A DNA stretch of 52,852 bases from Butyrivibrio sp. (lineage in GTDB: Bacteria; Bacillota; Clostridia; Lachnospirales; Lachnospiraceae), in the NCBI GenBank assembly GCA_016291375.1, contig JAEEXE010000020.1, positions 1 through 52,852 of the forward strand. Direction: 5' to 3'. A model generated the notes under the pieces. The model had not been told where the DNA came from. It saw only the letters and a program-made list of their open reading frames with translations, and did not search any database. The position numbers and the translations under genes were made by a program. Below are positions 16,560 through 24,668 of this stretch, one piece after another. The stretch's first letter is position 1; every line of letters begins with the position of its first letter.

Positions 16560-17167
16560 AGCTCTATCTGGTCACAAACAGTGACGGAAAAACCGAAGAA
16601 GAGTTTCTAAAAAGCATTGAGGAAGCTATCCTTGGGGGCGTTACTTTTGTACAGATACGTGAAAAAGACAAGACTACAGCACAGTACATAGACCTTGTCA
16701 GTAAGGCACTTAAGATCACAAGGAAATATAATGTTCCGCTTGTTGTGGATGACAGAGTGGACGTAGTTCTTGCAACAGGTGCTGACGGTGTACACGTTGG
16801 AAGAGACGATATGCCCGTTGAAACTGCCAGGAAGATTCTTGGAGATGACAGGATAGTCGGTGCTACAACAAAAACTGTGGAACAGGCGCTGGCAGCTTAT
16901 AAGGCGGGTGCGGATTATCTTGGTGTTGGGGCGATATATCCAACAACGACCAAGGTTAAGACAGTCCTTACTTCTACGGATACATTAAATGATATCTGCA
17001 ATGCGGTTCCTATTCCGGCAAATGCCATAGGCGGACTTAACAAGGATAATTTAGGAGTCCTTAAGGGGATTCCCATCGCAGGAATATGCGTTGTCACAGC
17101 TATAATGAAGGCGGTGTCGCCGAGAAAAGCAGCAGAGGAACTGATCGAAGCTGTTTCGAAACTCTGA
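16535..17167 (+). CDS. thiE: Thiamine-phosphate synthase
   Basis: Joins hydroxymethylpyrimidine diphosphate with thiazole phosphate to make thiamine phosphate. The 210-residue TIM-barrel protein shows 'LYLVTNSDG', 'GGVTFVQIREKDKTT', 'VPLVVDDRVDVVLATGADGVHVGRDDMP', 'GATTKTVEQA', 'ADYLGVGAIYPTTTK' and 'NAIGGLNKDN', all standard ThiE motifs (phosphate and pyrimidine binding). The start lies inside the end of thiM, so translation is coupled. A strong hairpin overlaps its stop codon. Confidence 0.95.
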   Translation: MELDRKQLKLYLVTNSDGKTEEEFLKSIEEAILGGVTFVQIREKDKTTAQYIDLVSKALKITRKYNVPLVVDDRVDVVLATGADGVHVGRDDMPVETARKILGDDRIVGATTKTVEQALAAYKAGADYLGVGAIYPTTTKVKTVLTSTDTLNDICNAVPIPANAIGGLNKDNLGVLKGIPIAGICVVTAIMKAVSPRKAAEELIEAVSKL

Positions 17168-17206
17168 AGAACGCCGGAGAATAAGGCGTTCTTCAGAGTG
17201 GGTTTT
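17162..17206 (+). terminator. Strong hairpin overlapping the thiE stop (partial terminator or processing site)
   Basis: CTCTGAAGAACGCC (17162-17175) pairs perfectly with GGCGTTCTTCAGAG (17185-17198) around a nine-base loop. The tail is TGGGTTTTAT, a weak U-tract. It splits the thiamine operon into thiWME and thiDSFGHC. It may lower downstream expression or stabilise the mRNA end rather than stop transcription fully. Confidence 0.6.
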
Positions 17207-17270
17207 ATGCTATATAAGTGATGAGTAGACGTTTTGGGCGAATGATTCATCAGAAAAAACGGGAGGTTTT

Positions 17271-18056
17271 ATGAAAGTAGTTTTATCTATAGCAGGGAGC
17301 GACAGTAGCGGCGGTGCCGGTATTCAGGCGGATCTTAAGACAATGACCGCGCATAAGGTTTATGGCATGACAGCTATAACGGCTCTTACAGCTCAGAATA
17401 CAACAGGGGTTACAGCGATACTTGAATCAACACCGGAGTTTCTTGGGCAGCAGATTGAAGCGTGTCTAAGCGATATTCCATGTGATGCTGCCAAGATAGG
17501 GATGCTTCCGTCGGCAGATCAGGTCCGTGTAGTTCATGAGAAGCTGACTAAATTCAAGGTTAAAAATCTTGTGCTTGATCCTGTAATGGTTGCTACAAGC
17601 GGTAGCAGTCTTATGAAGGATGAGACAGCGGAAGTAATGGCGAAGCTTCTTTTTCCCATAAGCCGCGTTATAACGCCTAATATTCCTGAGGCTCAGGCTC
17701 TCACAGGACTTAGCGTTTCGACAAGAGAAGATATGGAAAAGGCGGCAAAGGAACTTGGGGATACATACGGCTGTGCGGTTCTTGTAAAAGGCGGACACAG
17801 TATTGAAGATGCCTGCGATGTTCTTTATGAAGAGGGAGAGTTTATCTGGTTTAACGGAAAGAGAATTGACAGCAGCAATACCCACGGAACGGGTTGCACG
17901 CTTTCAAGTGCCATAGCAAGCAATCTGGCCCTTGGCAAAAGTCTTACGGATTCTATCACGTCCGCCAAGAAGTATGTGGCGGATGCCATAGAGTCAGGGC
18001 TTAATCTTGGTAAGGGGTCAGGTCCCCTTGATCATATGGTCAATATCAAAAGCTGA
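17271..18056 (+). CDS. thiD: Bifunctional hydroxymethylpyrimidine kinase / phosphomethylpyrimidine kinase
   Basis: 261-residue ribokinase-fold enzyme that phosphorylates HMP to HMP-P and then HMP-PP, the pyrimidine donor for ThiE. Diagnostic parts: 'SIAGSDSSGGAGIQADLKTMTAHKVYGMTAITALTAQNT' at the N-terminus, 'DPVMVATSGSSLM', 'ITPNIPEAQALTG', 'VLVKGGH' and the catalytic 'NTHGTGCTLSSAIASNLALGKSL'. GGGAGG is five bases before the ATG. There are 103 bases between thiE and this gene, holding the hairpin described above. It is followed by thiS. Confidence 0.95.
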   Translation: MKVVLSIAGSDSSGGAGIQADLKTMTAHKVYGMTAITALTAQNTTGVTAILESTPEFLGQQIEACLSDIPCDAAKIGMLPSADQVRVVHEKLTKFKVKNLVLDPVMVATSGSSLMKDETAEVMAKLLFPISRVITPNIPEAQALTGLSVSTREDMEKAAKELGDTYGCAVLVKGGHSIEDACDVLYEEGEFIWFNGKRIDSSNTHGTGCTLSSAIASNLALGKSLTDSITSAKKYVADAIESGLNLGKGSGPLDHMVNIKS

Positions 18057-18108
18057 AGGTTTTTTGAACGGAAGCAGAAAAAATAAGCAAAATGCGGAGG
18101 CGTTACCT

Positions 18109-18309
18109 GTGGTAAAGATTAACGGAGAAGAGTATCAGGATCAATATGACAACAGACAATTGTCAGAAGTTATAGATGAGCTTAAATATGACCGCACAAG
18201 GATTGCGGTTGAGATCAACGAAGAGATTGTTCCCAAGGCAGATTATGATAAGACAATTATAAAAGCAGGGGACGTCATAGAAGTTGTAAGCTTTGTGGGA
18301 GGTGGCTGA
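18109..18309 (+). CDS. thiS: Sulfur carrier protein ThiS
   Basis: 66-residue ubiquitin-like sulfur carrier; its C-terminal Gly-Gly is adenylated by ThiF and turned into a thiocarboxylate that feeds ThiG. The end 'VVSFVGGG' and the opening 'VKINGEEY' are typical. The reading frame is open further upstream into thiD, but the GTG at 18109 gives the normal ThiS length and follows GGAGG at eight bases, so I place the start there. The next gene, thiF, starts one base after the stop. Confidence 0.93.
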   Translation: MVKINGEEYQDQYDNRQLSEVIDELKYDRTRIAVEINEEIVPKADYDKTIIKAGDVIEVVSFVGGG

Positions 18310-18310
18310 G

Positions 18311-18946
18311 GTGATACCCACAAGAGAAGAATATCACAGTGCGCTTGTGGAAAGACACGGAGCCAATGTTCAGGAGAAATATGACAGAGCTACCGTGGCA
18401 ATCTGCGGACTTGGAGGTCTTGGCTCCAACATTGCCATCTGTCTTGCCAGGGCAGGTGTTGGGCATCTTATTCTGATTGATTTTGACAAGGTTGATGTTA
18501 CCAATCTTCACAGGCAGCAGTACAAGATAGATCAGGTTGGCATGAATAAGACGGATGCAATACTTGCTAATATCAAGGAAATTAATCCCTACATAGAAGT
18601 GGATGTCAGGCAGGTTATGGTGACGAAGGACAATGCTTTGGAGCTTACAAAAGATGCAGATATTATCTGCGAAGCTTTTGACAAGGCGCAGAACAAAGCA
18701 ATGCTTGTTAATTTGATCCTTGAAAAAGCACCTGACAAATATATTCTTTCAAGCTCCGGAATGGCGGGCTTTGGAAGTGCCAATCTTATTTCAACCAAGA
18801 AAATTACCAAGAGATTTTTTTTATCAGGTGATGATGTGAGTGATGTAGATGACGGAATAGGGCTTATCTCATCAAGAGTAATGGTGTGCGGAGCACATGA
18901 AGCTCACATGGCACTTCGCATTCTGGCAGGAATGACGGAGGTTTAA
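18311..18946 (+). CDS. thiF: ThiS adenylyltransferase ThiF (short clostridial type)
   Basis: 211-residue E1-like enzyme. The nucleotide-binding 'VAICGLGGLGSNIAICLARAGVGHLILIDFDKVDVTNLHRQQY' region is diagnostic. It activates the ThiS C-terminus as an acyl-adenylate. It lacks the C-terminal extension and CxxC zinc pairs of the E. coli ThiF, as in clostridial relatives. I prefer the GTG at 18311 (preceded by GGAGG at eight bases) over a TTG six codons upstream that overlaps thiS. Followed by thiG after 65 bases. Confidence 0.93.
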   Translation: MIPTREEYHSALVERHGANVQEKYDRATVAICGLGGLGSNIAICLARAGVGHLILIDFDKVDVTNLHRQQYKIDQVGMNKTDAILANIKEINPYIEVDVRQVMVTKDNALELTKDADIICEAFDKAQNKAMLVNLILEKAPDKYILSSSGMAGFGSANLISTKKITKRFFLSGDDVSDVDDGIGLISSRVMVCGAHEAHMALRILAGMTEV

Positions 18947-19011
18947 ATGCTAAAAAAGCGCCAAATAGAAATAAAACTTATTGAGCGCAAAAAATAAAAA
19001 GAGGGTAGGAC

Positions 19012-19779
19012 ATGAATGACGACAAACTGATAATAGGCGGGAAGGAATTTGATTCCAGATTTATCCTTGGTTCCGGTAAGTATTCAATGAAACTTATTGA
19101 GGCTGCAACCAAGGATGCAGGTGCGCAGATAATCACACTTGCAGTCAGAAGGACCAATACCAAAGATGAAGAGAATATTTTGGACTATATCCCAAAGGGC
19201 GTTACGTTGCTTCCGAATACAAGCGGAGCAAGGGATGCAAAAGAGGCTGTCAGGATCGCAAGACTTGCAAGAGAGCTTGGCTGTGGTGATTTTGTAAAGA
19301 TAGAGATCATGCGGGATACGAAATATCTTTTACCCGATAACTACGAAACGATCAAGGCGACGGAGATACTTGCAAAGGAAGGTTTCATTGTAATGCCTTA
19401 CATGTATCCCGATCTTAACGTCGCAAGGGAGCTTAAGGAAGCCGGCGCGGCATCAATCATGCCACTTGCTTCTCCCATAGGCTCTAACAAGGGACTTGCC
19501 ACTAAAGAATTTATACAGATACTTATTGACGAGATAGATCTTCCCATAATCGTTGATGCGGGAATCGGCAGACCTTCACAGGCGTGTGAAGCCATGGAAA
19601 TGGGAGCTGCGGCAATTATGGCAAATACAGCCCTTGCCACGGCAGGAAATCTGACACTTATGGCGTCAGCATTTAAGGATGCCATAGAAGCCGGAAGAAA
19701 AGCATATCTTGCAGGAGTGGGAAGGGTTCTTACAAGGGGCGCAAGTGCCTCTGATCCCCTTACCGGATTCCTGCACTGA
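19012..19779 (+). CDS. thiG: Thiazole synthase
   Basis: 255-residue TIM-barrel enzyme that builds the thiazole phosphate ring from deoxyxylulose phosphate, ThiS thiocarboxylate and the dehydroglycine made by ThiH. Seen: '[20 protein letters not shown]', 'ITLAVRRTN', '[26 protein letters not shown]', '[17 protein letters not shown]', '[36 protein letters not shown]', '[20 protein letters not shown]' and 'NTALATAGN'. The lysine of FVKIEI forms the substrate imine in the family. The next start (thiH) is 13 bases after the stop. Confidence 0.96.
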   Translation: MNDDKLIIGGKEFDSRFILGSGKYSMKLIEAATKDAGAQIITLAVRRTNTKDEENILDYIPKGVTLLPNTSGARDAKEAVRIARLARELGCGDFVKIEIMRDTKYLLPDNYETIKATEILAKEGFIVMPYMYPDLNVARELKEAGAASIMPLASPIGSNKGLATKEFIQILIDEIDLPIIVDAGIGRPSQACEAMEMGAAAIMANTALATAGNLTLMASAFKDAIEAGRKAYLAGVGRVLTRGASASDPLTGFLH

Positions 19780-19792
19780 TGGGGAGGCTGAC

Positions 19793-21046
19793 GTGGAAAA
19801 TAATTTTTTGATCGATTCGGATAAATTGTCAGAGGCAGCTCTTGAGAAAAAACACAGGCTGGAAAACGATCCTTCTTTTAGAACAGATCACATGGCATAT
19901 CTTCCGGGGATGGATGTTATTGAATCGGATGTTTGCAAGAATGTGATGAAGCATTTTGAGTCGTATGATTACAGCAAGTACACGGCTAAGGATGTGAGGA
20001 AAGCACTTGATAGTGAGAGGTGCAGCATTGAGGATTTTAAGGCGCTTCTTTCACCTGCTGCGGAGCCTTTTCTCGAAGAGATGGCAGGGAAAGCCCAGAG
20101 GGAGACGAGTAAACACTTTGGCAATACGGTATATCTTTTTACTCCGTTATATATAGCTAATTACTGCGAGAACTATTGTGTATACTGCGGATTTAACTGC
20201 TATAACCGCATCAAGAGAATGAAGCTTTCCTTTGAACAGATAGAGCATGAGATGAAGGTTATTGCAGACAGTGGCATGGAAGAAATCCTGATATTGACAG
20301 GCGAGAGCCCTGTGAATTCGGATATAGAGTACATCGGAGAAGCGTGTAAGATTGCGAGAAAGTATTTCCGAATGGTTGGAATCGAGATATATCCAACTAA
20401 CGTTAAGGATTACAAGTATCTGCATGAGTGCGGCGTTGATTATGTCACTGTATTCCAGGAAACCTATGATACAGAAAAATATGAAAAACTGCATCTTATG
20501 GGCAATAAGAGAGTGTGGCCCTATAGATTTGATGCCCAGGAGAGAGCGCTTATGGGCGGAATGAGAGGAGTTGCTTTTTCGGCTCTTTTGGGGCTGTCGG
20601 ATTTTAGAAAAGATGCTCTGGCATCGGCGCTTCATGTTTACTTTCTTCAAAGGAAATATCCCTATGCCGAGATGTCTTTATCCTGTCCGAGACTTCGTCC
20701 CATCATCAACAACGAGACCATCAATCCTCTTGATGTTGGAGAAAAGCAGCTTTGTCAGATACTGTGTGCTTACAGAATCTTCCTGCCTTTCTGCGGTATT
20801 ACGGTTTCATCAAGAGAAACCGCTGAGTTTAGAAACGGCATAGTCAAGATTGCAGCAACTAAAGTATCTGCGGGAGTTTCTACAGGAATCGGAGATCACG
20901 AGCAGAAATACTCCGGGAAAGAAGCCGGTGATGAAGCCGGAGATGAACAGTTTGAAATATCGGACGGACGCAGCCTTAACAGGATGTATGAGGATATCGC
21001 AGAGGAAGGCTTGCAGCCGGTGTTTAATGATTATGTATATCTGTAA
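19793..21046 (+). CDS. thiH: 2-iminoacetate synthase (radical SAM)
   Basis: 417-residue radical SAM tyrosine lyase that supplies dehydroglycine to ThiG and releases p-cresol. The [4Fe-4S] motif CENYCVYC gives Cys125, Cys129 and Cys132. Further family parts: 'GEEILILTGE'-type 'EEILILTGESPVNSDIEYI', 'YPTNVKDYKYLHECGVDYVTVFQETYD' and 'RPYRFDAQERALMGG'-like segments, and 'VSAGVSTGIGDHE' near the end. An open frame continues upstream into thiG, but the GTG at 19793 follows GGGGAGG at five bases. Use of ThiH instead of the oxygen-dependent ThiO fits an anaerobe. Confidence 0.95.
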   Translation: MENNFLIDSDKLSEAALEKKHRLENDPSFRTDHMAYLPGMDVIESDVCKNVMKHFESYDYSKYTAKDVRKALDSERCSIEDFKALLSPAAEPFLEEMAGKAQRETSKHFGNTVYLFTPLYIANYCENYCVYCGFNCYNRIKRMKLSFEQIEHEMKVIADSGMEEILILTGESPVNSDIEYIGEACKIARKYFRMVGIEIYPTNVKDYKYLHECGVDYVTVFQETYDTEKYEKLHLMGNKRVWPYRFDAQERALMGGMRGVAFSALLGLSDFRKDALASALHVYFLQRKYPYAEMSLSCPRLRPIINNETINPLDVGEKQLCQILCAYRIFLPFCGITVSSRETAEFRNGIVKIAATKVSAGVSTGIGDHEQKYSGKEAGDEAGDEQFEISDGRSLNRMYEDIAEEGLQPVFNDYVYL

Positions 21047-21091
21047 GATTGCAAAAAGGAACTTTTAAGAAAATAAGGAGAAGGATTTTTT

Positions 21092-22399
21092 ATGAGAGAT
21101 TACTCAACACAGATGGAAGCAGCCCGTAAGGGTATCATTACTAAGGAGATTGAGGCGGTTGCCAAGAAAGAATATCGTGATCCTGAATTTATCAGAGCAC
21201 TTGTTGCTGAAGGTAAGATCGCGATTCCGGCAAACAAAAATCACAAGTGCATCGATCCCGAGGGCGTTGGTTCAATGCTGCGTACCAAGATCAATGTAAA
21301 CCTTGGAGTATCAAGGGACTGCAAGGATTATGATATTGAGATGGAAAAGGTAATGGCTGCAGTGAACATGGGAGCTGAGGCTATCATGGACCTTTCAAGT
21401 CACGGTAACACACAGCCCTTTAGACAAAAGCTCACATCATCATGCCCTGCCATGATCGGAACTGTTCCTATCTATGACAGTGTTATTCATTATCAGAGAG
21501 ATCTCGCTACTCTTACAGCGCAGGATTTCATTGATGTTGTAAGACTTCACGCAGAGGACGGCGTTGACTTTGTGACGCTTCACTGCGGAATAACCAGAAA
21601 GACTATCGATCAGATCAAGAAACACAAGAGAAAGATGAATATTGTTTCAAGAGGCGGATCACTAGTATTTGCATGGATGTGCATGACAGGAAATGAGAAT
21701 CCTTTTTATGAATACTATGATGAGATACTTGATATCTGCAGAGAGTACGATGTTACCATATCTCTGGGAGATGCCTGCAGACCGGGATGCCTTGCTGATG
21801 CAAGCGATGTTTGCCAGATAGAAGAGCTTGTGAGACTTGGAGAACTTACAAAGAGAGCTTGGGAAAAAGATGTACAGGTAATGGTCGAGGGTCCCGGACA
21901 CATGCCTATGGATCAGATTGAAGCCAATATGAAGATTCAGAATACTATCTGTATGGGTGCGCCTTTCTATGTACTTGGTCCCCTTGTTACAGATATTGCA
22001 CCGGGCTATGACCACATCACATCAGCAATCGGAGGCGCCATTGCGGCAGCTTCGGGCGCAGCATTTCTTTGCTATGTAACGCCTGCTGAGCACCTTGCTC
22101 TTCCTAATGTTGACGATGTTAAGCAGGGAATAATCGCATCCAAGATTGCTGCTCATGCCGCAGATATTGCCAAGAAGATTCCCCATGCTATGGACCGTGA
22201 CAACGCTATGGGAGATGCAAGAAGAGTTCTTGATTGGGATAAGCAGTGGGAGTGCGCACTTGATCCGGAGACTGCAAAGAAGATCAGAGACGACAGAAGC
22301 CCTGAGTTTGATGATACCTGTTCAATGTGCGGAAAGTTCTGTGCTGTCCGCAGCATGAATAAAGCTCTTGAGGGAGAATACGTAGATATTCTGGGATAA
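21092..22399 (+). CDS. thiC: Phosphomethylpyrimidine synthase
   Basis: 435-residue radical SAM enzyme that rearranges aminoimidazole ribotide to HMP phosphate. Recognisable: '[15 protein letters not shown]', '[11 protein letters not shown]'-like '[14 protein letters not shown]', 'DLSSHGN', '[11 protein letters not shown]', '[11 protein letters not shown]', '[16 protein letters not shown]', '[15 protein letters not shown]', '[21 protein letters not shown]', '[16 protein letters not shown]'. The C-terminal cluster motif is [10 protein letters not shown]2CX3C, one residue shorter than the CX2CX4C of the E. coli and plant enzymes. It lacks their long N-terminal domain, as usual for short clostridial ThiC. 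Last gene of the operon; a terminator follows after 17 bases. Confidence 0.96.
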   Translation: MRDYSTQMEAARKGIITKEIEAVAKKEYRDPEFIRALVAEGKIAIPANKNHKCIDPEGVGSMLRTKINVNLGVSRDCKDYDIEMEKVMAAVNMGAEAIMDLSSHGNTQPFRQKLTSSCPAMIGTVPIYDSVIHYQRDLATLTAQDFIDVVRLHAEDGVDFVTLHCGITRKTIDQIKKHKRKMNIVSRGGSLVFAWMCMTGNENPFYEYYDEILDICREYDVTISLGDACRPGCLADASDVCQIEELVRLGELTKRAWEKDVQVMVEGPGHMPMDQIEANMKIQNTICMGAPFYVLGPLVTDIAPGYDHITSAIGGAIAAASGAAFLCYVTPAEHLALPNVDDVKQGIIASKIAAHAADIAKKIPHAMDRDNAMGDARRVLDWDKQWECALDPETAKKIRDDRSPEFDDTCSMCGKFCAVRSMNKALEGEYVDILG

Positions 22400-22416
22400 T
22401 CTGAATGCCAATCATC

Positions 22417-22453
22417 AAAAACCCGCATGGTTGAACACTATGCGGGTTTTTAT
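22417..22453 (+). terminator. Rho-independent terminator of the thiamine operon
   Basis: AAAAACCCGCAT (22417-22428) pairs with ATGCGGGTTTTT (22440-22451) around an 11-base loop. The symmetric A and T runs could allow termination in both directions. Confidence 0.92.
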
Positions 22454-22546
22454 ATTAAAATAAATCAAGAAAAGAGATTAATTTTGGTATGTTTTATTTG
22501 TGCAAATTTGTGATATCATAATATACATCAACAAAAATGAACAATA

Positions 22547-22564
22547 TTAATCATATAAGATTAA
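22547..22564 (+). promoter_or_regulatory. Inverted repeat TTAATC-N6-GATTAA upstream of leuA
   Basis: A perfect six-base inverted repeat about 40 bases before the start codon, in a very AT-rich leader. It is a candidate operator, possibly for the DNA-binding domain fused to LeuA, but the base composition makes chance likely. I see no T-box or leucine-rich leader peptide here. Confidence 0.3.
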
Positions 22565-22602
22565 ATAACATCAATTTTTCAGTCAGAAGGAGTGGGAATA
22601 AT

Positions 22603-24594
22603 ATGAAGAATTTTGAGAAATATCAGCGTCAGTATTTTATGCCGCCCAAATGCACATACGATTGGGTGAAAAAGGACTATGTGGATCATCCTCCGATTTG
22701 GTGCAGTGTTGACCTTAGAGACGGTAACCAGGCACTTATCGAGCCTATGAGTCTTGATGAGAAGCTTGAGTTTTTTACTATGCTGGTTGATCTTGGATTC
22801 AAGGAAATAGAGATAGGATTCCCTGCAGCATCGGAGACAGAGTTTGAATTTGCAAGAACTCTTATTGAGAAGAACATGATTCCCGATGATGTTACCGTTC
22901 AGGTTCTTACGCAGGCAAGAGAGCATATCATCAAGAGAACTTTTGAGGCTGTACAGGGAGCACCCAGAGCTATCATTCATCTTTATAACTCTACTTCTGT
23001 AGCTCAGAGAGAACAGGTATTTAAGAAGAGCAAGGAAGAGGTTAAGAAGATCGCTATAGACGGAGCTAAGCTTCTTGATAAGCTTGCCAGAGAGACAACC
23101 GGTAATTTCTCTTTTGAGTATTCACCCGAGAGTTTCCCCGGCACAGAGGTTGATTATGCTGTAGAAGTGTGCAACGCAGTGCTTGATGTTTGGAAGCCTA
23201 CCAAGGACAACAAGGTTGTTATCAATATTCCCACAACTGTAGAGATTGCAATGCCTCACGTATTTGCTACTCAGGTTGAGTATATCAGTAAGAATCTTAA
23301 GTACCGCGAAGCGGTAACTCTTTCACTTCATCCTCACAATGACAGAGGAACAGGTATAAGTGATGCGGAGCTTGGATGTCTTGCAGGTGCCGACAGGATT
23401 GAGGGAACTCTTTTCGGAAACGGTGAGAGAACAGGTAATGTTGATATCGTAACTCTTGCTCTCAATATGTATTCACACGGCGTTGACCCTAAGCTTGATT
23501 TCAGTAAGCTCATGAAGGTTGCAGAGACTTATGAGAGACTTACAAGAATGCGTATCTATGAGAGACAGCCCTATGCCGGACAGCTTGTATTTACAGCTTT
23601 CTCAGGATCTCACCAGGATGCTATTTCCAAGGGCTTCTCATGGCATGAGCAGAATAAGGACAACGGTATCTGGTCAGTTCCATATCTTCCCATCGATCCC
23701 AAGGATCTTGGAAGAGAGTACGACGGAGATGTTATCCGTATCAACAGTCAGTCAGGTAAGGGCGGCGTAAGTTACATCCTTAAGACCAATTATGGCATGA
23801 TGGTTCCAAAGGATATGCAGGCTGATATCAGCTATACGATCAAGGATATCTCTGACAGAGAACACGCAGAGCTTTCACCTGCCAGAATCTATCAGATATT
23901 TGAAGATAAGTATGTTCACAACAACTATGTGTTTAAGGTTACCGATTGTTCTTTCAAGAAGGTGGACGGTATCCTTGCAGAGGTTAAGATAGAGCACTTT
24001 GAGAACGAGCACGTTATTGAAGCTAACGGTAACGGTCGTCTTGATGCTGTAAGTAATGCTATTAAGCAGTACTTCAATATCAGCTACGAGCTCTCAACTT
24101 ATGAGGAGCACGCTCTTTCAAGAGGATCATCTTCAAAGGCTTGCACCTATGTCGGAATCACCTGTAAGGGTAAGAAGTTCTGGGGTGTAGGTATTGACGA
24201 AGACGTTATCATGTCATCGGTAAATGCTCTTGTTATCGCTGTTAATCAGCTTGATGCAGTTCGTAACAGCAAGGAAGCCAAGGATGAGCGCATCAACACA
24301 ATCATGAACTATATTCAGGAGAACTATCTTACGGTTACTCTTGATGACCTTTCAAGACAGTTCTATCTTTCAAAGCCTTATCTTTCCAAGTTTATCAAGG
24401 AGAAGTCAGGCATGACATTTGGGGACAACGTTAAGAGAATCAGACTTAACAAGGCAAGTACTCTCCTTAGAAACGGCAACATGAAGATAGATAAGGTTGC
24501 AGAGGCAGCAGGTTATCAGAACGTAGAGCATTTCAACAGACTCTTTAAGAAAAAATACGGTATGACTCCTGTGCAGTACAGAAGCACCAGATGA
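22603..24594 (+). CDS. leuA: 2-isopropylmalate synthase fused to a C-terminal AraC-type DNA-binding domain
   Basis: 663-residue protein. Residues 1-405 are the catalytic TIM barrel of LeuA: SVDLRDGNQAL (Asp37-Leu45), the metal ligands in HPHNDRG (243-249) and GNGERTGNV (272-280). This is the long LeuA type of actinobacteria and yeast. Residues about 430-550 are the LeuA dimer/leucine-binding regulatory domain. Residues about 562-660 are a full AraC/XylS DNA-binding domain with two helix-turn-helices ('LTVTLDDLSRQFYLSKPYLSKFIKEKSG' and 'MKIDKVAEAAGYQNVEHFNRLFKKKYGMTPVQY'). No stop or frameshift separates them. The enzyme condenses ketoisovalerate with acetyl-CoA in the first leucine step; the added domain suggests it also senses leucine and binds DNA (inference). 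AAGGAG precedes the ATG at 22603; an open frame upstream is not needed. Confidence 0.95.
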   Translation: MKNFEKYQRQYFMPPKCTYDWVKKDYVDHPPIWCSVDLRDGNQALIEPMSLDEKLEFFTMLVDLGFKEIEIGFPAASETEFEFARTLIEKNMIPDDVTVQVLTQAREHIIKRTFEAVQGAPRAIIHLYNSTSVAQREQVFKKSKEEVKKIAIDGAKLLDKLARETTGNFSFEYSPESFPGTEVDYAVEVCNAVLDVWKPTKDNKVVINIPTTVEIAMPHVFATQVEYISKNLKYREAVTLSLHPHNDRGTGISDAELGCLAGADRIEGTLFGNGERTGNVDIVTLALNMYSHGVDPKLDFSKLMKVAETYERLTRMRIYERQPYAGQLVFTAFSGSHQDAISKGFSWHEQNKDNGIWSVPYLPIDPKDLGREYDGDVIRINSQSGKGGVSYILKTNYGMMVPKDMQADISYTIKDISDREHAELSPARIYQIFEDKYVHNNYVFKVTDCSFKKVDGILAEVKIEHFENEHVIEANGNGRLDAVSNAIKQYFNISYELSTYEEHALSRGSSSKACTYVGITCKGKKFWGVGIDEDVIMSSVNALVIAVNQLDAVRNSKEAKDERINTIMNYIQENYLTVTLDDLSRQFYLSKPYLSKFIKEKSGMTFGDNVKRIRLNKASTLLRNGNMKIDKVAEAAGYQNVEHFNRLFKKKYGMTPVQYRSTR

Positions 24595-24617
24595 TCGGGG
24601 ATTAATGAGAAAGTATA

Positions 24618-24626
24618 TGTTATACT
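24618..24626 (+). promoter_or_regulatory. Extended -10 promoter of the PrsA-like gene
   Basis: TGTTATACT is an extended -10 (TGN followed by TATACT), about 43 bases before the start codon. No good -35 is needed for this class. Confidence 0.5.
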
Positions 24627-24668
24627 AAGGGGGCAAAGCTTAATTTTTGATTTAATGGTGATTTATAT

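Noticed and set aside
22453..22602. T-box or leucine leader peptide upstream of leuA
   Set aside because: No TGGNA-type T-box core, specifier stem or run of leucine codons is visible, and there is no terminator hairpin before the start.
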